From assembly GCA_004794655.1 (NCBI GenBank), contig SMMW01000501.1:248001-312000 (forward strand): a DNA stretch of 64,000 nucleotides. The letters run 5' to 3'. The DNA comes from Marisa cornuarietis (lineage: Eukaryota > Mollusca > Gastropoda > Architaenioglossa > Ampullariidae). A model generated the notes under the pieces. That model had not been told where the DNA came from, did not search any database, and was given only the letters and a program-made list of their open reading frames with translations. The translations under genes were made by a program, and so were the position numbers. Positions 36,090 through 47,264 of the stretch are shown piece by piece; within the stretch, counting starts at the first letter, position 1; the number at the start of each line of letters is the position of its first letter.

Positions 36090-37370
36090 CTGAACAGTTA
36101 TTATAGCGTTACATACACAGTTATAGCATTACATACACAGTTGTTATAGCACTACATACACATTTATAACACTACACAGTTATTATATCACTACATACAC
36201 AGTTGTACCTCTACATACACAGTTATAACACTACACAGTTATTATAGCACTACATACACAGTTATAGCACTACATACACAGCTAAAACACTACACAGTTA
36301 TTATAGCACTACATACACAGTTATAACACTACACAGTTATTATAGCACTACATACACAGCTAAAACACTACACAGTTATTATAGCACTACATACACAGTT
36401 ATAACACTACACAGTTATTATAGCACTACCTAACACAGTTATAACACTACACAGTTATTATAGCACTACATACACAGTTATAGCACTACATGCACAGCTA
36501 AAACACTACACAGTTATTATAGCACTACATGCACAGTTATAACACTACACAGTTATTATAGCACTACATACACAGTTATAACACTACACAGTTATTATAG
36601 CACTACATACACAGTTCTAGCACTACATACACAGCTAAAACACTACACAATTATTATAGCACTACATACACAGTTAGAGCACTACATACACAGTTAGAGC
36701 ACTGCACAATTATTATACCATTGCATACACAGTTATAGCACTACACAATTATTATAGCACTACATACACAGTTATAGCACTACACAATTATTATAGCACT
36801 ACACAGTTATTATAGCACGACACAGTTATTATAGCACTGCATACACAATTACAACACTACACAATTATTATAGCACTACATACACATTTATAGCACTACA
36901 CAGTCATTATAGCAGGAAACAGTTATTATAGCACTACATACACAGTTATAGCACTACACAATTAAAATAGCACTACATACTTTGTTATAGAACTACACAA
37001 TTATTATAGCACTACATACACAGTTATAACACTACACAATTATTATAGCATTACATACACAGTTATAACACTACACAATTATTATAGCACTACATACACA
37101 GTTATAACACTACACAATTATTATAGCACTACATCCACATATAGCACTACACAATTAAGATAGCTCGGCACAGCTATAATAGCAATCCATAGTTACATAG
37201 CTATGACTGCACCACATAGATGTAACACCACACAGATGTCATAGCAATACTCAGTTGTTATCACACTACACAGCTATGATAGCATAAAAACACAGTTTAT
37301 ATATCACTACACAGCTATGATAGGACTACATTCACAGTTATTGTAACACTACACAAAATCACTCATCGTC
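36090..37370. repeat. ~39-bp composite minisatellite
   Basis: Units alternate 'ACTACATACACAGTTATA' and 'ACACTACACAGTTATTATAG'. The array is regular from about 36200 to 37140 and degenerates to the right (TATGATAG and similar). Copies vary in length because the half units are duplicated independently. No coding potential. Confidence 0.93.
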
Positions 37371-37799
37371 CCTCCACATAATGAATGTCAGGTGTTGGTG
37401 GCATGAAGTGTTAAACACATCGCAGTGTCCGATCAAAACATCAAATATCGTTAGAATATTAATTACTTTCAGCTCACTTACATGTCAACAATAATTACAG
37501 TGTTGACTAGTCCAGGAGCTGAGCTCACAAGCATCAGAGGTCATCCACACTGGGGTTAAATATAACAATAATCAGACCTAAACATCATAAATATAACAAA
37601 TATAACATATATAATAAATATAACAACAATCGCTCATTTCAGGTGGACAAAGAAGCTTTCTACAACTAAATCACGTGCTGTAGTGGATTAACTTTGCGAT
37701 CACAAAGATGTTCATAACCATTAATTTCCCGTGGTTCACCTTTGATTCTGTGATTGTTTTAGTCCTCAAAATGTTAACAAGTCTTCAAATCGCTAAGTA

Positions 37800-38180
37800 A
37801 GAACACGTCTCCGAACTTACAAGAATTTGCCAAAGGAATGTTGGTGATGTTTGCATCGACGTATGAGTGTGAAGAGGCTTTTTCAGTCATGAAGTAGAGC
37901 GAGTCCCACTTGAGTTTGCGGATGACAGACGAGCATCTGGCCGCAGTTTTGCCAATTGGCACATCGGACACTCGGCCAAAGATTGTAAGGCTTGTAAAGG
38001 AATTCTAACAGCTTCACTTTTCACATAAAACCACAATGTATGTATGTTTTCATAATATGTGCACTAAGTTTGTTGTATAGTCACGTGACGTATATTTTTG
38101 GAATGTTACCGGCCCGCCGCATAGTTTAGAATTTTGAGACCAGCCCGCGAAAAGAAAACTTTGCCCACCTCTAGGTTATT
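37800..38180 (+). pseudogene. hAT transposase C-terminal relic
   Basis: A plus-strand frame reads EFAKGMLVMFASTYECEEAF then SVMK, stop, then LRMTDEHLAAVLPIGTSD. This is the hAT dimerisation region (GSTY.CE..FS.MK....SRLTDEHL). Three further stops interrupt the next 90 codons. It belongs to a different hAT subfamily from the relic at 12.2-14.2 kb. Confidence 0.7.
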
Positions 38181-38744
38181 CCAAGGGAGGGAACTTGGCA
38201 CAAGAGGTGGATAGAGGCTCGATACACTCCATCTCATGGGTATCACACCGCACACCACGGCGCACTGTTTGTTGGAATACTTGAAATAAAGCAACACCTG
38301 GACACCGCATAGTACTGTTAGTCTCTGGACATCTGTCGTCTCACCGCCACACCCACCTGTCAGGTAGAACTCGCGGGATGGAAATGTTGGCGGGTGGGGT
38401 GAAAAAGCTGGACACTGCGAGCCGTAATATGAGAAAGAGAGCAGAATAATGTTGAAAGGTCGGCTAGTGAGGAAGCTTAGTGACAATGGGTAGCAATAAA
38501 TTTATCCCGCTTACGAAATGGATCAGCTTAGCAGGACTGGACAAGGAAGGGCAAGGAAAGAGTAAATTTACACTGTTACATCCGAGGATAAGCGCGAGGT
38601 AGCAGACGCTCTCTCCCCCGCACACATCTATACACATCCACGCCCACCTACACACTCACAACTCCAGTAATCCACTCATCCCATAAGCAGCCAGACAGGC
38701 AGCCTGCCAGATAACTTGCGTGCCACTCTATCTTACAGTTCCAT

Positions 38745-38880
38745 GGTCACGTGCCTGTAGCCGGACAGGGTAAGTGTGTAGTTTGTCTCAGGACCATCCA
38801 CCCGGAATGTTCTCTATTCACCTCGCCGAGGTCTACGCGAGGTCTCTCTCTCTCTCTGGTCAGCGTGTACAGCTTCGATA
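38745..38880 (-). pseudogene. Orphan fibrinogen-domain exon fragment, inverted
   Basis: On the minus strand this matches the third FBG exon of the genes at 30448-30612 and 58612-58776: a run of RE/AGAG, then RVDLGEVN, then a gap of about 20 bases where HYAEYSS should be, then FRVDGPETNYTLTLSGY. A short GA expansion and the deletion make it non-functional. No neighbouring FBG exon is visible on this strand. Confidence 0.75.
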
Positions 38881-38972
38881 ATCATGAAATATGGCATCAA
38901 AGTTTACATAATTGGTGATATAAGAAGATATCACACTATCACAAGTTAAGAGCAATTCATTTTTCAGTCGTG

Positions 38973-39020
38973 TCATTGGTCTAGGAAAGAATCACATATC
39001 TTTTTCATCCACTCAGTTTA

Positions 39021-39057
<37 letters not shown>

Positions 39058-39135
39058 TTGGTCGAGGAAAGAATCACATATCTTTTTCATCCACTCAGTT
39101 TATCTCTCACACACACACACACACACACACATTTT
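38973..39135. repeat. ~80-bp tandem duplication with CA/CT runs
   Basis: 'CATTGGTC(T/G)AGGAAAGAATC' and 'TCTTTTTCATCCACTCAGTT' occur in both halves (about 38973-39055 and 39056-39130), each followed by CT and CA dinucleotide runs of different length. Confidence 0.9.
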
Positions 39136-39339
39136 TTTTTCTAAACAGTTTTCCATTTTTAGCTCGCGCCAAAGCGAATGTGTTGAACAGCACAGAGGGT
39201 GTGTCGCATACTGTAGTGACAATTAGGTGATGTAACAATCAAATCGTGTGGACAAAACTAATAATCAGGGGAGCTTACTGCTATATACGTTATTATGTCC
39301 CAAGAGTGTCCACTGCCCGCTCTAAGAACAGTTTTATTA

Positions 39340-39585
39340 ATAAGTCTGTTGCCTTTCTTAATAAGTGATGCAGGGGCCTGTGAGTTGTACTCTTTTGTGT
39401 GTGTGTGAAGATTGTTTTGATTTTGTGAAGATTGTTTTTGGTGATGTGTATATTTTAGGATGTATGTGAATTGTTTATTGTTGTGGTCAACTTTTTTAGT
39501 ATAAGCCAGCTGTTACACTACGTCTCGTAATTTCTCCATGTTTAGATAATAAAGTTGAATTGAATTGAATTGAATTGAATATACA
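39340..39585 (+). repeat. Probable LINE 3' end with (TTGAA)n tail
   Basis: An AATAAAG is followed by five TTGAA units (39553-39580). Simple pentamer tails after AATAAA are typical of several LINE clades. No protein-coding part was recognised upstream, so this is only a probable call. Confidence 0.4.
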
Positions 39586-39892
39586 GAAAGGTTTAGTTCA
39601 TCATGAATTGTTTCCCCTGCACTGTTCACGTGTCACTCATACAAGCAGGCAGGTGAGCGAGATCTTTCATTTACGACAAAAAACATACAAACAAAAACAG
39701 TTACCTTGACCTCCCCCTCCCTGAGTCTCACACAGAAAAATATTGAATACGATAAACACAAAGCCTGGCCTCCTACTTCTCCAAACTGATTTCAACCTCA
39801 CCAGAAAGCAAGCAACGAGGCTTTGTGATATAAACATATACTATTATAGTTTAAGTGTTGATCATTTTTAACTAAAAAAATCGCAAGCCGCC

Positions 39893-39893
39893 A

Positions 39894-39927
<34 letters not shown>
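39893..39927. repeat. (GT)n microsatellite
   Basis: A GT run just before the ITAM-like tail exons. A longer one (40629-40698) lies in the intron between those two exons. Confidence 0.95.
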
Positions 39928-40204
39928 ATATGCGTGTGTATGTCTGTCTGTGTGAGCGAATGCTAAACAAGTCTGTAGTAGCATGCTTAATCATTAATTC
40001 ATTTATTTTCTTCACGTCTACCTTGCTGGGTACATGATAAAGAGGATGGGACCAAGTGCAGAACCTAAGGTAACTCTAATATCAATGGACGAAATTGGAT
40101 TGCTTTACAAGCACTTTAAGAAAGATGAAGTAAAGACATACACTTGTCTATTGTCTATGACAAGAAGAAGACACTAATACAGTGGACAGTCCATGTTTAC
40201 TCAG

Positions 40205-40627
40205 ATAAAACGTATGACGGGTTAAGAAAGACTGAGAGAGATCAACATGACTACCTGGACATTCAACCGAGAGATGCTGACCCAGCTGCTGAAGCTGATT
40301 ACAGCGGGTACATCATATCTGATGTTGCTCAGAGCAGTGAAGGTGGCCGGCTTCATACCGCTCAAGTCCATGTCAAATGTCAAGGGAACATCTTTAGCGA
40401 TGGAATTCCTGGTCCACCCGGTGAGGAGTCAAATAACTTCACGCCTTACGAGAACATGAGTGAAGGTAGAGAACTCGTGCCACTCACGAAAAGTTATTCT
40501 TACAAAGTTTTCTCCCTTATTCCCTCTTTTAAAACCAACGATTAAAATTGATGTAAACAGAAATAGCATTTGTAGCATTTGTCAGAAGTAACAATATAAG
40601 AGAAGAAGTACGGTTTTAGTTTTGATA

Positions 40628-40700
<73 letters not shown>

Positions 40701-41346
40701 TTGTGCGGGGGGGGGGGAGCACAAGTATATTTTACATTGGGCTAAATGTCTTCTACAACATTACACTGAATGCTAAGGGGCCACCGCGGTGTTTGTTTTA
40801 AACCTTACGTGTGCGTCGATAAAAATTATACAAAATATTAATGAGCTAAATGCTGTGAACTAGCATCTTCGAAAATTTGACAGATGCAATAAACACGAAA
40901 AAAAAACTGAAACTGAGATTAACTTCGCATACAGTGCAGAAATATGTCAAAACAACTCGTGACATAAATATTCAAGGTATTGCAAAATGTATTAGTGCAC
41001 GAACATTACTATAAGCTTTTTTGAAACTATAACAACTTATCTGCTGTCTAAAAATAATATTTTTATTACTAAGGTTAAAGTAAGTCAGAGTTTTGTTAAA
41101 CGTACAAAAATGTGAGTCCCTACCTTAATGATGCACGTGTTTGAAATGGACAGTCGCACGTGACCTATGCCGATATGTTTGTCTAACATACCCTATCCTC
41201 GCTCTCCTGTGTTTTCAGACACTCAGTATGAGACGTTGGCTCAGCAGACACGTGACGAGGGTGACGATTACACGAGTCTACCTGTGAGGTCTGCAGCACC
41301 TCGCCCACAGGTAGCGGTGAAGATAAAGCCGCTTCCACCTTTGTGA
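40205..41346 (+). CDS. Receptor cytoplasmic tail with two ITAM-like motifs (partial gene)
   Basis: Two exons, 40205-40465 and 41219-41346, join in phase 1 and end at TGA (41344-41346). Both have good acceptors (TTTACTCAG; GTTTTCAG) and GT donors. The 129 residues contain YDGL at 40213 and YLDI at 40252 (9 residues between), YENM at 40447, and YETL at 41227 and YTSL at 41269 (10 between). YxxL/I pairs at this spacing resemble ITAMs, which in known receptors recruit tandem-SH2 kinases of the Syk type once phosphorylated; YxxM is the type of site bound by PI3K. The remainder is acidic and proline-rich with no hydrophobic stretch, as expected for a tail. The entry phase (1) equals that of the tail exons of the Ig receptor at 47.3-54.5 kb. 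No ectodomain or membrane exon is visible upstream in this window, so the gene may be truncated or its exons replaced by the minisatellites. Function is inferred from motifs only. Confidence 0.6.
40629..40698. repeat. (GT)n microsatellite
   Basis: About 34 GT units in the intron of the ITAM-like tail gene, followed closely by a G run (40707-40717). Confidence 0.97.
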
Positions 41347-42104
41347 GGTGACTAGGTATGGTCTGTCGCCAGGGAAACAAAAGCGATACGTGACTGTCAC
41401 GTGAATGACAGTCTAACACGAGGGCAACTCGAGTGTCACGTGAAACCACAGTGCACTCAGTCAGGAGTGAAGAGTCAATCTAACGTTCTTGTATGTTAGT
41501 TTGTATTTGTTAGGTAGTTGAGTTTTCTAGCAACACTACATACATATTTAACGACCTTACATTGATCCAAATACAGACAGTCTCTGTGACAATATTATGT
41601 TACTGTAACTACTGTGTTACGATTGTCTTGTGTAGAGGACAGACTTCAAGCGCCCACCAGAGGTAGTAAATGTCTACAAGTATCTCAACATCTTATTTTC
41701 AACTGCAGGTTTGGTAATTAGCAGGTACACATCTGTTAATTGGTGACATTAAGTATGTCCAAGACCTAATAGTGCAAGAAAAGAACAAACGTATGGTAGT
41801 AGATGTCAACAATAATTACCTACAATGTGCAGCTCAATTTAAGGACAAATGCAAAGAGTGCTCCAAGAAAACATGACAATTATAGCAGGGTACATTTTTA
41901 TTTTAAAGTGATCAAAGCATTATAAACAGTGCTCATGCAATAATTAAAAGATATAATCTTAAAAACGATGGGGTTTGTGTTTGTTCTTCGTGTTTGTTAC
42001 CTCTTTGTATCTTCTTTGTTCTTTTCAACTAATTGGTTGTATAGTATTTCTCCTTTCGTCCTCTTATTGTGCCCATGTCTTAAGTGCAAGGAACATGTTC
42101 CCTT

Positions 42105-42271
42105 GTTAGTGGTATTAATATTTCCTTCTTGATAAGATTGATAAGATAAGTATTGATAAGATAAGATAAGACTTTATTTGTGCCAGAGGGCAATTGGGTG
42201 GCAGCTCGATACAATTTAACACACAAAACACACACATATACTCACAAAACACACAAACACACACACACACG

Positions 42272-42322
<51 letters not shown>

Positions 42323-42900
42323 AACCCACCCACACCATACAACACACACACACACACACATTCATATGCGCCAAACATACTTCCCCATTAATGTTTCATT
42401 CATTCACACAGCACCATTCAAGAGACGCACGGCTGAAACAACGAATGACAGCCGCAGTCTGTTAGTCCTACATGCAGGTACACAACATCGGCGGCCCGAT
42501 GGGAGCTGGACAAACTCTCTCGACAGGACATGCCTGTCATCACAGAGGATTGCAGACACTTTCAGAAATGTCTGCCTGTTATACAGAGTCTGAAGAGCAC
42601 TCTGGGCTGTCCCAATGACTTTTGAGCCTACATCGTGTGGTAGGCTGTGTGATGTAGGCTGCTCTTGTCCTTCACCGATAAACTGTTGTAGAAACAGATA
42701 GACGAGAAGGACAGCACGCTCTCTATGTGCGATCTGTAAAAAAGCTGAAGAAATTGGTGGGAGACAGAGAAAGACTTCAGCTTCCGGAGAAGGAATAGGC
42801 GCTGCTGAGCTTTCTTCACAACTGCTTTGGTGTTGACATCCCAGCAAAGTCGCCTGTCAAAGATGGTGCCCAGGTATTTTAAAACAGTAAAGTTAAGTGG
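42105..42900 (-). mobile_element. LINE 3' portion (Rex1/CR1-like) with (TTATC)n tail
   Basis: On the minus strand from 42900: KYLGTIFDRRLCWDVNTKAV, KKAQQRLFLLRKLKSFSV, LQLFYRSHIESVLSFS, then after one frame change GSKVIGTAQSALQTLYN and LPSGRRCCVPACRTNRLR. This is the post-RT region of a Rex1/CR1-group LINE. The 3' end (42120-42180 on plus) carries AATAAAGTCTTATC repeats on the minus strand, a pentamer tail. A CA expansion (42224-42360) sits inside its 3' UTR. Confidence 0.75.
42224..42360. repeat. (CA)n microsatellite
   Basis: Interrupted CA dinucleotide run inside the 3' UTR of the minus-strand LINE. Confidence 0.95.
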
Positions 42901-43399
42901 ACTTAAAGTGACATGTTATTTTACCAAGTTCCAGTGTGGAAATTATCTACAGTGTGTTAAATGCTAATTATTCCAACACTGCTAGTTGCTTTGTATTAAT
43001 CTATTGTGTGCATGGATGAAAACGTGTAACACACTAACATATTCATGATACGAATTAACATCTGTGTCAGTTCAACAGAATTATAAACCCAAACCACACC
43101 ACAGTCGTGAAATACACGTAAGAGATACTCAAGGTATTGCTGCAATGGTAACTGGCGGAATATTCATAATCTGACTTTTTCTCTGCAGAATATTTTTGCA
43201 TGTACACCAGAGAAAACTGCTAGCTAGTGTCTTGTCAGGAAACTGGAAAACTGCAGAATTTTGCGATAAAATGTTGAGGACCCGCTGAGTGCAGTACAAG
43301 TCCTGTTGGCTGTAGTCTACAGTCAGCTACTGGGCGACTACATGAAGACAGCGCTGTACGTGTTGAGGTCATTTCATACGGAAATAATTAAAAGGCACG

Positions 43400-43515
43400 G
43401 GAAGGAAGCTTGGCCAAGTGGTTAGTGTGTTTGACTGCACAACAGACAGTTCCTGGTGTGAGGCCTGCTACAGCGAACACTTCCGAGTAGGAAAAGCCCA
43501 GTTGTACAAAAGATC
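43400..43515 (+). repeat. Possible tRNA-like SINE relic
   Basis: 'CTTGGCCAAGTGGTTAGTGT' is a good A-box match (TGGCCAAGTGGTTA). The expected B box about 35 bases later is only weakly present ('GGTGTGAGGCCTG'). No target-site duplication was seen. Confidence 0.35.
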
Positions 43516-43519
43516 CCAG

Positions 43520-45266
43520 TAGACTATGTTGATAATGAGACAGACAGCTTTGATACACAGTCTCCTGTAGTGATATCACAACGAGACTAATATCCGTGTA
43601 ACATATCTGGTCACTTTTTACGTGTTTTAGCAGATATTCATCATCCTCTTTATTCCTGGATAGAATAAACTGAAATCAGATTTAAAATTAATCTTGTAAG
43701 AAGTGGGAGAAGAGACCGTAAAAGTTTGGTTGATTTTTATCATAAACACTCCATTATGTTCCATAGTTTGTACAACGTCTAACATTACGATACATGGTAG
43801 TCATGTAAATAAAGTCGCTAGGATCGTTACGAAAAAAGAAAGTGTATGACGCGACTGTAGCTAGAGTTTTACTACGTGAACGTCACGTGACGGTGGGCTA
43901 TGACTGTTACACAAACAAACCACGGTAGCAACCTTAGCGTAAAATAAACTTAATGTTATTTAGGCAAAACCAAAGCTTCATGTCAATTTCTCTCATGTCT
44001 ATTTCTTCTCGTTTCATAAACATAATTCATTCCCCTCTCTAGAAATGGAGTCAAGTAAATTTATTGTTACAACAGCTGCTTGTAGTGTACACGGCGGTAA
44101 CATTGAAACAACGCGGTAATCAGGTTACAGTAACCCAATATCGTTTTTTCAGCTACAGCTGTGACTGTTTACTGTTGCATGCCGACAGCTGTAAACTGGT
44201 GACCGCAAAGGACCAAGTAACCCTTAAATGTTTTTGAAACTTAAAAAAATTACAAAACATTAAAAAACATCAACTTGTGACAGGTTTATCGCAAGTGGAT
44301 TAAAGCAAGTATGAACAATGTTCATTCAGTTAATGTGAATACAAGTTGATATCTTAAGACAACGTCCTCTCTCTTTCTTTCTCTCTCACACATCCACACG
44401 CATACACACAAACATACACCCACGTAAGAACGCGCGAGCACACACACACTCACAGATATGATAAAATCGGAATGCCTGGAGAAAGGTCCTGTCGGTCATC
44501 TTAACAGAACTTGTCACATCCGAAATGATTTATGTGGTAACGTGCACATAAACCACTGTGCCTCCAGTCGTGTGTGTGTGTGTGCATGTGTGTGTGTGTG
44601 TGTGTGCATGTGTGTGTGTGTGTGTGCTGAGGGGGGGGAATTACTTTCATTTTCCTGTGTGTGTGTGTGTGTCCCAGATGTTTGAGACATTCAGTGTATC
44701 GGTCACAACAAGCACAGTTAGAAACATGAAGATGTCATCTGTGTGGCCATGATTCTTCAAGGGTTAACAAAGACAGTGTTGTACATGTCAGATGTACAGT
44801 CATTGTCATACGGAAGTCAAAAGACAAGGACAAGGAAAATAGTCTTGGCACATCTGTGTGTTTAGAGAAGCTGTGTACATCAGGGGAGGAAATGTCCCAG
44901 ATCTTCTAACTACATTAAAACAAAATCAGCTTTTCACGTGAACGCGGAAGTGTGTTTACTTTAAATCCCGGAAGTAGTGTATTGCTAACCAGTTCAAGCA
45001 TAGCCAGTGGATATTTTGGACGAATATAAACACTGCTGGGGAATCCTACCTTGTCCAAATACCAAGCCCTTGGTGCTAACGGTTAGAAAGAAGTAAGCTG
45101 TTGTTTTGAAATAATTAGTCATATTCAATTTTATTTTACGATTTTATGGCAGCTACATCAACCGACATCGCATCGTTTTGGACATCATACAGACTAACAC
45201 CATTTCCACGGTCTACACAACATTCACCACCAGTCACCTTCAGAATCTACTCCGTCTTCATCATCA

Positions 45267-45322
<56 letters not shown>

Positions 45323-47260
45323 ACAGCTTATTACCGCCGCTGTTGTAGCCATTATGGTGACTAGAAATTCACAAAGGATTGAGTATGAAACTATTGGTTG
45401 ACAATAATATTGTTTTATTTATGCCATCACTGTTGTCTGCTTCATTGCCATGTACATTCTAAAGGAGATTCGTGCTTTAAGAAGTAAACCTTCCTTCTTT
45501 AGCATCGCGAGTTGAAGCTGGGTATCTAATAATACAAGAACAATGGCTGATGATTTTCTTAAAGTTTCTCTAACATAGAGCTTCATATGCTTAACTCCTA
45601 CCATACAACAACATTGCGCTTAAGGATGTATAACTACTACAGCCCTACTCCTAAAGCAATGAGATAGGTGCTAATAATGTTTTTTAGTTTTCTCGACAAA
45701 CAATAAGCGGGACTTGGGGAAACCGGGCACCTGGTATATACATTGTTAACCGCCTGCGTGAACATACTGCTGCAGACGAACACTGTGTACAATAATCACA
45801 CGACAGTCACATTCTATCTCACCACACGGCTCACGAGTCCCATATCTGCTCTTCTCTAAGCAAAACAGTTGGCGACATGTGACCTAAGGTACAACAGGAA
45901 GATGTTTAGTAAACAAACAAATTATGCAAAAATACATACACACCCCATTTTGGTTCCTGTAGAAGTGGTCCCAGTTCGATGCTATCCCTGCTTCCAATGT
46001 TACATAGTGTAGTTAACCTCCAATAAATAAGGAGTGTGTGCGTGTGTGTCTATGTGTTCTGTTGAATGTCCGTGTAAAGCCCTACATTGATGATCATTTG
46101 TCTCAGGTGACTCAGTCTTTCTGTTGCGATGCTTCCCCTTAAGGCCAAGCTCAGTGCAGTGCTGCTCACCCTGTACATCGTTTAAGGTTGAAATCTTTTT
46201 GTTTTTTATGATTGTCAACGTTTCTGCAACCTGTCATGTAATGTACATTATAGCATTATGTGCATTACGATCATTACAACTTAAATTCTTGTCTCAAGTC
46301 AAGCCATTGATGTCGAGTTTACTATTTTAATGGTTTATTTCCCGTTCTCTTTTTTATTTCTCTCTCACTTTGACGCGCGCATATCTGTGTCAGGCACATA
46401 AAAATGTCAACTAACAGACACTTCAACAACAAATATTTTGTTGTTGTTTTTGAAAATTAAACCTACTGTCTCTTTTCAATGTTCGGATTAAACAGTTAAC
46501 AAATTTTCTTTGTTTGTACTTGAAGAAATGGTGTGTTAACTAATGTTATCAAACTGATGTGCTAATTTCCAACATGAATTATTGGAAATCTGGTCTAAGT
46601 TTACAGAAACAACAAGGAAATTCCCTTCCCTTAATAAATTAAAGCCATTCTCATCAAATCCGATAAAACCTGAATCCACATTTTTACTCATGCTGGAAAT
46701 TACATTCAGTGCACATGTAGATTATCTTTATGATGTTTCTCTATCTGTGACTTTCTTTTTTTTTTGATTCTCTACCTCTCTATTTTTGATAATTCTCTGA
46801 CTCTCTTTTTCTCCATTTGATGACGTTTTTCAGCTGGCAGACCAATCTCAAACAAACTGGTTTATACAAACACTAAAAGATGAAACGCCTCCTATATGTC
46901 CTTCATTTTTCTCCACAAAAACTTCAAAACAGTTTTTCAAACTAAACACCTTCACTCCAGGAAATTTATCTAAGTCACCCCTGTTTATAAATACTATCTT
47001 TGAAAGTAATTTATCTGCGTACACGCATACATATATATATATATATATACACAAGCAACCGCTGTACATTGCTACACCGTGTATACCATCTTTGTACGTA
47101 TGTACTAATTTTGTCCATATTTTCACCATTTCCATCTATTTTTGTTTATATAACTTTTATTTTCTAGATGTCTAGCAGTTGTGCCTAGCAACTTTGAGCA
47201 ATGTGTATTACATACCATCTTGTTAAATAACTTATTATGATTTTTGTTTCTTCCTGTCTC
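43520..47260. other. Intergenic region without a supported gene
   Basis: It contains GT runs at 44571-44670 and a CA run at 45270-45320. At 46139 a short frame MLPLKAKLSAVLLTLYIV-stop looks like a signal peptide, but no donor in a phase fitting the Ig receptor was found. No other coding evidence. Confidence 0.4.
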
Positions 47261-47264
47261 TCTC

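Noticed and set aside
42404..42847. A 147-codon minus-strand gene
   Set aside because: It is a mixed-frame reading of a LINE post-RT region; the correct family peptide lies partly in another frame.
43400..43515. Functional tRNA gene
   Set aside because: An A box is present but there is no convincing B box, and the acceptor stem does not pair. The tRNA-like stretches at 20.56, 31.6 and 49.9 kb are likewise SINE heads, not tRNAs.
46139..46195. Signal-peptide-like frame as first exon of the Ig receptor
   Set aside because: The only possible donor (GTTTAA) is weak and in phase 0, whereas the acceptor at 47314 needs phase 1.
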